From assembly GCA_001897995.1 (NCBI GenBank), contig MKRV01000041.1:1-34738 (forward strand): DNA of 34,738 bases, written 5' to 3'. Numbering within the stretch: the first letter of the stretch is position 1; every line of letters begins with the position of its first letter. Position numbers and translations under genes: made by a program. Below, piece by piece: positions 16,377-24,518 of the stretch. Below the pieces are notes generated by a model, which was not told the DNA's origin, did no database searches, and saw nothing but the letters and a program-made list of their open reading frames with translations. The DNA comes from Alphaproteobacteria bacterium 65-37 (GTDB taxonomy: Bacteria > Pseudomonadota > Alphaproteobacteria > Reyranellales > Reyranellaceae).

Positions 16377-17461
16377 GCATAAGCGCGGGCGTGCCGAGGC
16401 TGCCAGCCCAGCGACAGCGACGTTCCCGCCGCGGGTTCGCTCGCAGCCGTGGCCGCGGTGAGCCGAACGCGCAGGATCGGTCCCTTGGTGCGCACCAGCA
16501 AGGTCGTCACGCTGCCGGCATAGATCGCTTCGTTGACGGTCGCCGCGCATCCGCCGGAATCGGCGGAAAGGCGCAGGTTTTCCGGGCGTATCGCGACGCG
16601 CACCGCCTGTTGTCGGCTGAGCCGGTCCGCGGCCATGACCGTCGCCCGTTCGCCGCCTTCGAGCTCGACCGCGACCTCGTCGCCGGGCGCGGCATCGTTC
16701 GCGGCGGTCGCCGGCCAGAAATTCGTTTCGCCGATGAAGCCTGCGACGAAGGCCGAAGCCGGCGCTTCGTAGAGGGCCCGCGGCGTGTCGAGCTGCTGCA
16801 GCTTGCCGTGATCGAGCACGGCGATGCGATCGGCCATGGTCAGCGCTTCGGTCTGGTCGTGGGTGACGAAAATGACCGTGACACCCAACTCGCGCTGCAA
16901 ATGCTTGATCTCGATCTGCATTTCCTCGCGCAGATTCTTGTCGAGAGCGGACAGCGGCTCGTCCATCAGCAGCACTTCGGGATTGTAGACGACGGCGCGC
17001 GCCATCGCGACGCGCTGTTGCTGCCCGCCGGAAAGCTGCGACGGCTTGCGATCGCCGTAGCCGTCGAGACGGACGGTCTTCAGGGCGGCTCTCGCCCGCT
17101 CCTCGCGTTCGGCCCGGCCGATTTTGCGCATGCGCAGTGGGAAGGCGATGTTGTCCAGCACGCTCATGTGCGGGAACAGCGTGTAGCGCTGGAACACCAT
17201 GCCGAGATTGCGCTTGTAGGGCGGCGTCCAGGTCACGTCCTGGCCGTCGATCTCGATGCGGCCCGAATCGGGAAAATCGAAGCCGGCGATGTTCATCAGG
17301 ATCGTGGTCTTGCCCGAGCCCGACGGGCCGAGCAGTGCCAGGAACTCGCCCTTCTTGACGCCGAGGCTGACGCTGTCCACCGCCGCCACGTCACCATATC
17401 GCTTCACGAGGTCATGCACGCCGACATGGTCGCCGGGGGGAGAGCGGTGCTGCAAATCCAT
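16367..17461 (-). CDS. ABC transporter ATP-binding protein, PotA type
   Basis: 364 aa. Walker A is GPSGSGKT (residues 45-52), the signature LSGGQQQR, Walker B 'VLLMDEPLSALD', and the switch His in 'VIFVTHDQTEALTMADRI'. Residues ~260-364 form a C-terminal TOBE-type domain ('VAIRPENLRLSAD'), as in polyamine, iron and sugar importers. It is the first gene of the importer/dimethylformamidase operon, with a weak ribosome binding site (caggcaattgga). It is divergent from the enolase gene at 17661. Confidence 0.93.
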   Translation of the reverse strand: MDLQHRSPPGDHVGVHDLVKRYGDVAAVDSVSLGVKKGEFLALLGPSGSGKTTILMNIAGFDFPDSGRIEIDGQDVTWTPPYKRNLGMVFQRYTLFPHMSVLDNIAFPLRMRKIGRAEREERARAALKTVRLDGYGDRKPSQLSGGQQQRVAMARAVVYNPEVLLMDEPLSALDKNLREEMQIEIKHLQRELGVTVIFVTHDQTEALTMADRIAVLDHGKLQQLDTPRALYEAPASAFVAGFIGETNFWPATAANDAAPGDEVAVELEGGERATVMAADRLSRQQAVRVAIRPENLRLSADSGGCAATVNEAIYAGSVTTLLVRTKGPILRVRLTAATAASEPAAGTSLSLGWQPRHARAYAAA

Positions 17462-17462
17462 T

Positions 17463-17551
17463 CCAATTGCCTGCTGTCGACGATCATCCTAGGAGGCGGC
17501 GTTCATCGAGGACAACTCGATTCTGCGGCGACGTCCGTCTCATGCAATTGG
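17463..17551. promoter_or_regulatory. Inverted repeat in the divergent intergenic region
   Basis: CCAATTGC (17463-17470) and GCAATTGG (17544-17551) form an 8-bp inverted repeat 73 bp apart, each with a CAATTG core. The 199-bp gap separates the importer operon from the enolase gene, so the pair could be two half-operators for divergent control. There is no adjacent regulator gene. Evidence is weak. Confidence 0.25.
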
Positions 17552-17582
17552 CCGGCCACATGGAGGCGGGGACGGCGATGCG

Positions 17583-17594
17583 CTCGGGATGACA
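17583..17594. repeat. Possible remnant of a palindromic element arm
   Basis: CTCGGGATGACA matches the right-hand end of the element at 5474-5547, with no matching left arm nearby. It may be a decayed copy or chance. Confidence 0.3.
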
Positions 17595-17620
17595 GCCGAG
17601 CTGGATTGCGGCACGGTCCA

Positions 17621-17649
17621 GCGCAATCAAAGGCCTGCGCAATCAAAGG
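17621..17649 (+). repeat. 13-bp tandem direct repeat before the enolase ribosome binding site
   Basis: GCGCAATCAAAGG occurs at 17621-17633 and 17637-17649, period 16 bp, ending in the ribosome binding site gggagg of the gene at 17661. It may be a slippage product or a paired protein-binding site. Confidence 0.65.
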
Positions 17650-17660
17650 GAGGAAACGCG

Positions 17661-18800
17661 ATGAAGGTGACCGACATCGCCTGCCATATTCTGCAGTGCA
17701 AGGTGGAGAAGCCGTTCGTGTCGGCGCGCGGCTGGGTCTACGGCACGCGGTCGTCCTGCATCGTCGAGATCTCGACCGACGACGGCATCACCGGCTGGGG
17801 CGAATGCTATGGCCCGGCGGCCGTCGCCAAGACCTTCATCGAGACGCAGTTCAAATCGCGCGTGGTCGGCAAGGATCCGTTCGACGTCGAGGCGATCTGG
17901 GAAGATCTCTACAACAGGATCAAGGATTACGGCACGACCGGCATGGCGATCTCGGCCATCTCGGGCATCGACATCGCACTATGGGACATCATGGGCCGCG
18001 CCGTCGGCAAGCCGGTGCACAAGCTGATCGGCGGCGCCTATCGCAGCGAGGTGATCCCCTATGCGACCGGCCTCTACTTCATCGACATGAACCGGCTGAT
18101 CGAGGAGGCCGTCGAAGAGGCGCTGGACTTCAAGAATGACGGCTTTCGCGCCATCAAGATGAAGATCGGCCTGGGCGACCTGAAGCTCGATGCCCGGCGC
18201 GTTGCGGCGGTGCGCGAGGCGATCGGCCCCGAGGTCAAGCTTGCGGTCGATGCCAACCACTGCTTCTCGGTGCCCAATGCGATCAAGCTCGGCCGCCTGC
18301 TGGAGGAGCACGACATCCTTTGGTTCGAGGAACCGATCAGCCCCGAGGATCGCGACGGTTATGTCGAGGTGACGCGGGCGCTCGACATGGCCGTGGCCGG
18401 CGGCGAGAACGATTTCACCCGCTGGGGCTTCCGCGATGTAATCGCCCGCAAGGCGATGGATATCGTGCAGCCCGATCTCTGTGCCGCCGGCGGCTTCTCG
18501 GAATGCCGCAAGATCGCCGCGCTCGCCTCGGCCTTTGGCGTTGAATGCGTGCCGCACGCCTGGGGCTCGGCCATCGGGCTCGCGGCGACGGTGCAGTTCC
18601 TGGCGGCCTTACCCGACCAGCCGCCGGCCTTCCGCCCGATGCCGCCGATGCTCGAATTCGAGCAGACGCCCAACCCGCTGCGCGATCATCTGGCGCAGGT
18701 GCCGATCGAGCAGAAGAAGGGCGTCGTCGCGGTGCCGACCGGTCCCGGCCTCGGCATCGAAATCGATCGCGATGTCCTGAAGAAGTACAAGGTGGCTTAG
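17661..18800 (+). CDS. Mandelate racemase/muconate lactonizing enzyme-family protein (KxK type)
   Basis: 379 aa from ATG at 17661, with gggaggaaacg in front; a start at 17589 lacks such a site. It is an enolase-superfamily protein: an N-terminal capping domain and a barrel with K166-M-K168, D197-x-N199, E223, E249, D272 and H299. These fit the mandelate racemase subgroup: metal ligands D197, E223, E249, catalytic base K168, and the His/Asp dyad H299/D272. Reactions begin with proton removal next to a carboxylate and lead to racemisation or dehydration of acid sugars. The substrate is not predictable from sequence alone. It is the first of two such genes in a row. Confidence 0.9.
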   Translation: MKVTDIACHILQCKVEKPFVSARGWVYGTRSSCIVEISTDDGITGWGECYGPAAVAKTFIETQFKSRVVGKDPFDVEAIWEDLYNRIKDYGTTGMAISAISGIDIALWDIMGRAVGKPVHKLIGGAYRSEVIPYATGLYFIDMNRLIEEAVEEALDFKNDGFRAIKMKIGLGDLKLDARRVAAVREAIGPEVKLAVDANHCFSVPNAIKLGRLLEEHDILWFEEPISPEDRDGYVEVTRALDMAVAGGENDFTRWGFRDVIARKAMDIVQPDLCAAGGFSECRKIAALASAFGVECVPHAWGSAIGLAATVQFLAALPDQPPAFRPMPPMLEFEQTPNPLRDHLAQVPIEQKKGVVAVPTGPGLGIEIDRDVLKKYKVA

Positions 18801-18806
18801 CAAAAA

Positions 18807-18919
18807 CCTCACCCTGAGGAGCCGCGCCAAGCGCGGCGTCTCGAAGGGTGGGCAACATCGAGCGTGTATCCATCCTTCGAGACGCATCGCTGCGCGATGC
18901 TCCTCAGGATGAGGTGAGG
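18807..18919. repeat. Paired inverted palindromic repeats between the two enolase genes
   Basis: Two ~45-bp units lie head to head: 18807-18850 (cctcaccctgaggagc ... gcgtctcgaagggtg) and the inverted 18871-18919. Each has a variable central mini-hairpin (ccgcg/cgcgg in one, gcatcgc/gcgatgc in the other) between conserved flanks. It is a different family from the 74-bp elements. The right end (gaggtgagg) abuts the next gene's start. Confidence 0.8.
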
Positions 18920-18926
18920 AGTGGAC

Positions 18927-20066
18927 ATGAAAATCGTCGACGTAAAGGCCTACCCGACCAGCTTCCGCGTGCCGCCGGAGCGGCAGGTGTCGCTCGGCAT
19001 CGGCACCATGACCAAGCGCGACTGCGTGATGGTGAAGGTGACGACCGAGGACGGCATCGTCGGCTGGGGCGAGAGCCATCATGCGCGGTCACCCGGCAGC
19101 ATCGGCCATCTGATCAACACGACCTTGCGTGGTTTCGTGGTCGGCATGGATGCCACGGACACCGTGGGCATCTGGTCCAAGATCTACAAGTTCCAGCTCG
19201 GCAGCCACGGCATGGGCGCCGCCACCGCCATGGCGATGAGCGGTCTCGACCAGGCGCTGTGGGACATCAAGGGCAAGGCCGTGGGCTGGCCGCTCTACAA
19301 GCTGCTGGGCGGCAGCAACCGGCCGGTGAAGGCCTATGCCGGCGGCATTGCGCTGGGCTATCAGGCCCCCGAGGCGCTGGCCGATGAAGCCGCTCCCATG
19401 GTGGCCGCCGGCTACAAGGCGCTGAAGCTTCGGGTCGGCGACAGCGTGAAAGCCGACATCGCGCGCATGACGGCGGTGCGCCGCCGTTTCGGCGACGAGG
19501 TGGTGCTGCTGACCGACGCCAACACCGGCTACACGCCGGAAGACGTGCGCCGCGTCATGCCGGCGATGGACGAGCTCGGCATCGCCTGGCTGGAGGAGCC
19601 GTTTCCGGCGCACGACCATCGTTCCTATGCCATGGCCAAGGGCTGGGGCCGCACACCCTTGGCGGCCGGCGAGAACCACTACACCCGCTTCGAGTTCCAT
19701 CGGCTGATCGAGGACGGCAACATCACCATCCTGCAGCCCGACCTTTCCAAGAGCGGCGGCATCACCGAGGTGCAGCGCATCGCGGCGGCCGCCTCGATGT
19801 GGAAACTGCCGATCCATCCGCACAGTTCGATGACCGGCCTGAACCACGCCGTGTCGATCCATTTCCTCGCCTCGATCGACAATGGCGGCTACTTCGAAGC
19901 CGATCTCTCGGTCGCCAACAAGTTCCGCGACGAGCTGGGCAGCGAGCCCTGGAAGATCGCCCCGGACGGCTGCGTGCGGCCGCTCGACAGGCCGGGCATC
20001 GGTGTCGAGATCGACGAGAAGTTCCTGATCGCCAATCCGGTGATCGAGGGCCCCGGCTACGTTTGA
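18927..20066 (+). CDS. Mandelate racemase/muconate lactonizing enzyme-family protein (KxR type)
   Basis: 379 aa from ATG at 18927, preceded by aggag 5 bp upstream; an in-frame GTG at 18921 overlaps that site and is not preferred. Enolase-superfamily residues: K167-L-R169, D197-x-N199, E223, E249, D272 and H299 in 'HPHSSMTG'. Compared with its neighbour, the second Lys of the KxK motif is Arg, which should change which face of the substrate is deprotonated. It is likely an acid-sugar or hydroxy-acid dehydratase or racemase. Its stop lies 14 bp from that of the convergent GMC gene. Confidence 0.9.
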   Translation: MKIVDVKAYPTSFRVPPERQVSLGIGTMTKRDCVMVKVTTEDGIVGWGESHHARSPGSIGHLINTTLRGFVVGMDATDTVGIWSKIYKFQLGSHGMGAATAMAMSGLDQALWDIKGKAVGWPLYKLLGGSNRPVKAYAGGIALGYQAPEALADEAAPMVAAGYKALKLRVGDSVKADIARMTAVRRRFGDEVVLLTDANTGYTPEDVRRVMPAMDELGIAWLEEPFPAHDHRSYAMAKGWGRTPLAAGENHYTRFEFHRLIEDGNITILQPDLSKSGGITEVQRIAAAASMWKLPIHPHSSMTGLNHAVSIHFLASIDNGGYFEADLSVANKFRDELGSEPWKIAPDGCVRPLDRPGIGVEIDEKFLIANPVIEGPGYV

Positions 20067-20080
20067 CGTTATGTTTGAGG

Positions 20081-21679
20081 CTATGTCTGAGGGATGAGGT
20101 CCGACGCCTTTTCCGCGATCATGTTGGTCGCGGCATAGGTGTTGCCCGAGACCATCGTCGGCATGCAGGACGCGTCGGCGACGCGCAGACCCTGCAGGCC
20201 AATGACGCGCATCGACGCCGGATCGACCACCGCCATCGGATCGGTGCCGATCTTGGCCGTGCCGACTGGGTGGTAGGTCGTCGAACCGGTGGCGCGGGCA
20301 TGCGCCATCCACTGCTCGTCGGTCTTCGTGTCGGGGCCCGGGAAATTCTCGCGGATGACATGGTTGGCCAGCGGCGGCGTGGCGAGCAGCTTGCGCAGAT
20401 ACTTCATCGCGGCGAGCAGGGCGTCGCGATCGATCTGGTCGGCAAGGTAGTTCGGCTGAATCTCCGGCTTGGCCGTGGGATCGGCAGAGAGCGCCTTCAC
20501 GTGACCGGTGCTCTCGGGCCGCAATTGCGCGGCCCCCAGGGTCATGCCGGGGACGGTATCCAGGACGGTGGTGCCGTAGCGGCCGCCGCCATAGCTCGCC
20601 GGCGCGAAATAGAGCTGCATATCGGGCGTTTCCAAACCGGGCCGTGTCCTGAGGTAGCCACCGGCATGGCTCGGCGCCGTGGTCAGCAACCCCTTGCGGC
20701 TGACGGCATAACGCAGAACTTCCGCCACCAGCCGAAGGCCATGGCTGCGCTCGTTGAGCGACCCGGCGCCTTTGACCAATGCCGACACACGCACGGCATA
20801 ATGGTCACGGAAGTTGCGCCCGACGCCGGCCAGCACGTGACGTGCCGGCACGCCGATGGCGGCGAGATCGTCGGCGTGGCCGATGCCGGAGAGCTGCAGG
20901 AGTTGCGGCGTATTGATGGCGCCGCCGGCGAGGATGACGTCGCGGCGGGCCCGGATCTGCTTGGTTTGGCCGTCCTGGCAATAGGTGATGCCGGTGGCGC
21001 GTTTGCCGTCGAGATCCACCCGCTCGACCAGCGCCCCGGTGAAGACACGCACGTTCGGGCGTTTCATCGCCAACTTGAGGTAGGCGTCGACAGGACTCCA
21101 GCGCCGTCCGTTCCTCATCATGTTCTGGTAGAGGAGCGTGCCCTCCTGGTCGCCGCCGTTGTAATCGGGCGTGCGTTTGAGGCCGAGGGCTTCGTTGGCG
21201 GCCATGAAGGCATCCGACAAGACATGCGGGTCGCGCTGGTCTTCGATGACGAGCGGACCCTCGCGGCCACGCACCTCGTCGCTGCCGCCGGCGCGCGATT
21301 CGGCGCGCTTGAAGTAGGGCAGCACATCGCTCCACGACCAGCCGCGACAGCCGAGCTGCGCCCAGGTGTCGTAGTCGGCCGCCTGGCCGCGCACATAAAG
21401 ATGGCCGTTGATCGAGCCTGAGCCGCCCAGCACCTTGCCGCGTGGGAACCGTATCTTGCGGCCGTCGATATGCGGACCGGGCGCGGTTTCGTAACCCCAG
21501 TTGAGAGCATCGTCGTAGACCGTCTTGTTGAAGCCGGCCGGGATCCTGATCCAGATGCTGCTGTCCTTGCCGCCCGCTTCGATCACCGCGACGGTGTTCT
21601 TGCCCGAGGCGGAGAGCCGGTTGGCGAGCACGCAGCCCGCGGCGCCGGCCCCGACGATGACGTAGTCGAATTCGTCCAT
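20081..21679 (-). CDS. GMC-family FAD oxidoreductase (choline dehydrogenase-like)
   Basis: 532 aa from ATG at 21679 with ggGAGCg in front; longer frames run into the preceding gene. The N-terminal FAD-binding motif is 'VIVGAGAAGCVLANRLS', followed by the GMC signatures 'RGKVLGGSGSINGHLYVRG' and 'AGGAINTPQLLQLSGIG'. The C-terminal active-site pair is H470 ('HPVGTAKIG') and N513 ('SGNTYAATN'). It oxidises an alcohol to an aldehyde or further, passing electrons to oxygen or a quinone; the substrate is unknown. It is 11 bp downstream of the aspartate dehydrogenase-like gene. Confidence 0.92.
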   Translation of the reverse strand: MDEFDYVIVGAGAAGCVLANRLSASGKNTVAVIEAGGKDSSIWIRIPAGFNKTVYDDALNWGYETAPGPHIDGRKIRFPRGKVLGGSGSINGHLYVRGQAADYDTWAQLGCRGWSWSDVLPYFKRAESRAGGSDEVRGREGPLVIEDQRDPHVLSDAFMAANEALGLKRTPDYNGGDQEGTLLYQNMMRNGRRWSPVDAYLKLAMKRPNVRVFTGALVERVDLDGKRATGITYCQDGQTKQIRARRDVILAGGAINTPQLLQLSGIGHADDLAAIGVPARHVLAGVGRNFRDHYAVRVSALVKGAGSLNERSHGLRLVAEVLRYAVSRKGLLTTAPSHAGGYLRTRPGLETPDMQLYFAPASYGGGRYGTTVLDTVPGMTLGAAQLRPESTGHVKALSADPTAKPEIQPNYLADQIDRDALLAAMKYLRKLLATPPLANHVIRENFPGPDTKTDEQWMAHARATGSTTYHPVGTAKIGTDPMAVVDPASMRVIGLQGLRVADASCMPTMVSGNTYAATNMIAEKASDLIPQT

Positions 21680-21690
21680 GCTCGCTCCCT

Positions 21691-22479
21691 TTAGGCCGCC
21701 ACCACCAGGGTCGAGGCGAGCTGGCGCACCGACTTCACCATGGCCATGGCGACCAGCTTGCCGGTCTTGCGGTTCTCCTCGCTGATCGTCACGTCCTCGA
21801 GGAAGCTGAACCGGCCGAAGGCGCCCTTGGCCTCGAGCTCGACGATATGCGTCGAGAGGGTCGGATCTGCCACGATCACCACCCGCGTCTTGTCGAGGCC
21901 GAGTCCGGCCAGGGCGGCCGCGGCGGAAATGTTGACGTTCTGCGGATAGAGGCGGGCGCCTTCGCGCACCGGTCCGTCGAACACGGTGTGCGGTGCCGTT
22001 AAGGCATCGAGATCGACCAGCGTCTCTGCCACCGTTCCCTTCCAGGCCGACGGATCCTTGCGCACTGTGACGGTGACACTGTCCAGCCCGCCCACGGCGG
22101 CACTGCTCAGGATGTCGAGCGCGCCGATGCCGCCGGAGGGCAGGATGAGCTTGCGGCCGCTCGCCCTGGCCGCGGCCAGCAGGCGATCGAGCAAAGCGGT
22201 GTCGGTGAAGGCACCGACCGATGTCACCAGGAAGTCGGCACCGCCTTCCAGCACGCGCTGGCCGTAGGCGCGCACGGCTTCGTGGCCGGCGCATTCGGCG
22301 ACGGCGTCGAAGGTATGGGCAAAGAATTGCTCGGGCTCGTGCGTGAGGATCCCTTCGCTACGCGGCCGTTTCACCAGCGCGGCCACCAGCTTCAGGTTCT
22401 CGATGTCGCCGGCCTTGAGGGCGGCATCGACATGCTTGCCGATCGCCCCATAGCCGATCATGCCCAGCTTGACGGTCAT
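21691..22479 (-). CDS. Aspartate dehydrogenase-like protein
   Basis: 262 aa from ATG at 22479 (overlapping the amidase stop as ATGA). The N-terminal Rossmann motif is 'KLGMIGYGAIGKHVDAALKA'. Conserved patches 'FLVTSVGAFTD', 'LILPSGGIGALDILSSAAVG', 'LYPQNVNISAAAALAGLG' and 'STHIVELEAKGAFGRFSF' match the NAD(P)-dependent L-aspartate dehydrogenase family (NadX-type). Such enzymes convert aspartate to iminoaspartate/oxaloacetate, or aminate in reverse. There are no nadA or nadC genes nearby; placement between an amidase and a GMC oxidoreductase suggests a catabolic role in nitrogen release. A related amino acid substrate is possible. Confidence 0.82.
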   Translation of the reverse strand: MTVKLGMIGYGAIGKHVDAALKAGDIENLKLVAALVKRPRSEGILTHEPEQFFAHTFDAVAECAGHEAVRAYGQRVLEGGADFLVTSVGAFTDTALLDRLLAAARASGRKLILPSGGIGALDILSSAAVGGLDSVTVTVRKDPSAWKGTVAETLVDLDALTAPHTVFDGPVREGARLYPQNVNISAAAALAGLGLDKTRVVIVADPTLSTHIVELEAKGAFGRFSFLEDVTISEENRKTGKLVAMAMVKSVRQLASTLVVAA

Positions 22480-23756
22480 GCGAGCTTCGCTTCGACCCAA
22501 CGCGCCCAGGCGATCAGCCGGTCGTCGTCGCCGTGCCGGCCCACGAGTTGCACCGACAGCGGCAGGCCGAACGGGCCGCTGTTGAAGGGCAGCGCGATGC
22601 AGGGCGTGCCGAGCAGGGTCCAGACGCGGTTGAACAAGGGATCACCGGTATTGCCGAGCCCTGCCGGCGCCTCGCCCTTGGCCGCAGGCGTCAGCAGGAG
22701 ATCGAACGTCTCCCAGGCCTCGCCGAGCTGTCCGACCGCGATCTTCTTGCGTTTCTTGGCGTCGGCATATTGCTGGCGGCTGACCGCGTCGCCATCGACC
22801 ATCACGGCCTTCATCGTCGGCGAGAAGAGATGCGAGAAGCGGGCACGCTCCTTGGCGTAGGAGATCGTCGCCTCCTTGGTCATGAGGCGGTTCTGCGCCG
22901 GCACCAGGCCGGTCCAGCTGTCCGGCGCCCGCCATTCCCGGACCTTGGCGCCGGCGGCGCGTAGGAGACGCGCCGCCTCCTCGATGTTCTTCCTGTTGTA
23001 GGGATCGGCCTCGTCCCACCAGGGCGTGCGCACCAGGCCGATGCGCGGCGCTTCACCTCGCTGAGGGGGATCGGCCGGCGCATGGCCATAGGCGGCGCGG
23101 ATCAGGGCGAGGTCGTTGGCTTCGCGCGTGAAGAAGCCCAACGTGTCGAGGCTCTGGGCATAGGCCTTCACGCCGGTCATGTCGGCCCAGCCGTACGTGC
23201 CCTTGTAGGCCACCACGCCGTTGAAGGCGCCGGGGCGGATGACCGATCCCGCGGTCTGTGTGCCGTAGCCCACCGGCGCCATGAAATCGGCAACGGCGGC
23301 CGCCGAGCCCGACGACGAGCCGGCCGGTGTGTGGCGGAGATTGTGCGGGTTATGGGTCTTGCCGGCATGGCCGCCGGCGAACTCGGTGGTCACCGATTTG
23401 CCCAGCACGATGGCGCCGGCCCGGGTGAGCTGGCTGACGCAGGCTGCATCCTTGCCCACGACGTGATCGCGATAGATCGCCGAGCCGCAAGTGGTGGGCA
23501 TCGTCCTGGTCGAGATGATGTCCTTCACGGCGAGCGGAATGCCGTGCAGCGGCCCGACCGGGCGTGCACGCTTGTCGAGCTGATCGGCGCGTTTGCGGGC
23601 GCCTTCGGCGTCGAGCGCTTCCCAGGCATGGACCTGGCCTTCGCGCGCGTCGATGCGATCGAGGCAGGCCTCGACCAGATCGCGTGCCTTGAGCCGCTTC
23701 TCCGCCATGCGCCGCACGGCGTCGCTTGCCGAGAGTCTGTTGGGCGATTTCGCCAT
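22476..23756 (-). CDS. Amidase (amidase signature family)
   Basis: 426 aa from ATG at 23756 preceded by gggggaag. The Ser-cisSer-Lys triad is visible: K78 ('PLAVKDI'), cis-Ser S147 in 'PAGSSSGSAAAV' and nucleophile S171 in 'TQTAGSVIRPGAFNG'; the 24-residue Ser-Ser spacing equals that of fatty acid amide hydrolase. It hydrolyses an amide to acid and ammonia or amine in the cytoplasm; no signal peptide is seen. It is not GatA, as no gatB/gatC is near. It leads the amidase/aspartate dehydrogenase-like/GMC operon and is divergent from the RraA-like gene, with a 64-bp gap showing only ribosome binding sites. Confidence 0.92.
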   Translation of the reverse strand: MAKSPNRLSASDAVRRMAEKRLKARDLVEACLDRIDAREGQVHAWEALDAEGARKRADQLDKRARPVGPLHGIPLAVKDIISTRTMPTTCGSAIYRDHVVGKDAACVSQLTRAGAIVLGKSVTTEFAGGHAGKTHNPHNLRHTPAGSSSGSAAAVADFMAPVGYGTQTAGSVIRPGAFNGVVAYKGTYGWADMTGVKAYAQSLDTLGFFTREANDLALIRAAYGHAPADPPQRGEAPRIGLVRTPWWDEADPYNRKNIEEAARLLRAAGAKVREWRAPDSWTGLVPAQNRLMTKEATISYAKERARFSHLFSPTMKAVMVDGDAVSRQQYADAKKRKKIAVGQLGEAWETFDLLLTPAAKGEAPAGLGNTGDPLFNRVWTLLGTPCIALPFNSGPFGLPLSVQLVGRHGDDDRLIAWARWVEAKLA

Positions 23757-23820
23757 GCGTTCTTCCCCCTTGTCCGTCGTTCGGCGCATGATGGCGGAGC
23801 GCAGAAGAGAAAGGTAGCCC

Positions 23821-24507
23821 ATGCTCGACGATCCGCCGCTGCTTACGATCAAGGCCGGCTTCACGCGGCCCGATCCCGCTCACGTGGCGGCGCTGAAGGG
23901 CGCGCAGACCTCGCATCTCGTCGATGCCCTGGACGGTCGCGGTGCTCTCGACTGGACGATCAAGCCCTGCGATCCGGCGAACGCGTCGTTCGTCGGTGTC
24001 GCCGTCACCTGCCATGCCTATCCCGCCGACAACCTCGCCCTGTTCGGCGCCATGGAGATCGCCCAGCCGGGTGACGTGATCATGTGCGCCAACGATTCCT
24101 ACCGCCTGACGGCGCTGGTCGGCGATCTCGTGGCCGGCATGATGAAGAATGCCGGTCTCGCCGCCCTGGTCACCGACGGGCTGGCGCGTGATCGTGCCGG
24201 CATCGTCGCGGCCGGCCTGCCGCTTTTCTGCGCCGGCATCGTGCCCAACTCGCCGGCCAAGAACGGGCCGGGCAGCGTCGGCCTGCCGGTCACGATCGGC
24301 GGCGTTCCGGTGAGCTCCGGTGACGTCATCGTGGGCGACCCCGATGGCGTGGTGGTGGTGCCGCAGGCGATCCTGGAGGCCACGATCAGGCGGCTGCGCG
24401 ACGTGCAGGCGGCCGAACTCAAGGCTGAGGCGATGGTGAAAGCCGGTGCTAAGATGACCGCCAGTGCCGCGGCACTGCTGAAGTCGCCGCGAGTGCTGCG
24501 CCTCTAG
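23821..24507 (+). CDS. RraA-family protein, probable 4-hydroxy-4-methyl-2-oxoglutarate-type aldolase
   Basis: 228 aa, ATG preceded by gaaagg. It has the RraA/HMG-aldolase fold signature 'GDLVAGMMKNAGLAALVTDG' then 'LARDRAGI'. R123 and D124 fall at the same numbers as the catalytic pair of the Pseudomonas putida HMG/CHA aldolase, with D102 of 'GDL' nearby. The aldolases cleave 4-hydroxy-4-methyl-2-oxoglutarate to pyruvate in protocatechuate and gallate meta-cleavage. True RraA (RNase E inhibitor) is shorter. With a VOC and a PPOX-family gene next to it, a ring-degradation role is more likely than RNA regulation. Confidence 0.82.
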   Translation: MLDDPPLLTIKAGFTRPDPAHVAALKGAQTSHLVDALDGRGALDWTIKPCDPANASFVGVAVTCHAYPADNLALFGAMEIAQPGDVIMCANDSYRLTALVGDLVAGMMKNAGLAALVTDGLARDRAGIVAAGLPLFCAGIVPNSPAKNGPGSVGLPVTIGGVPVSSGDVIVGDPDGVVVVPQAILEATIRRLRDVQAAELKAEAMVKAGAKMTASAAALLKSPRVLRL

Positions 24508-24518
24508 GGGAGGGTCCC

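Noticed and set aside
18921..18926. GTG at 18921 as start of the second enolase gene
   Set aside because: It overlaps the ribosome binding site of the ATG at 18927, which has ideal spacing.
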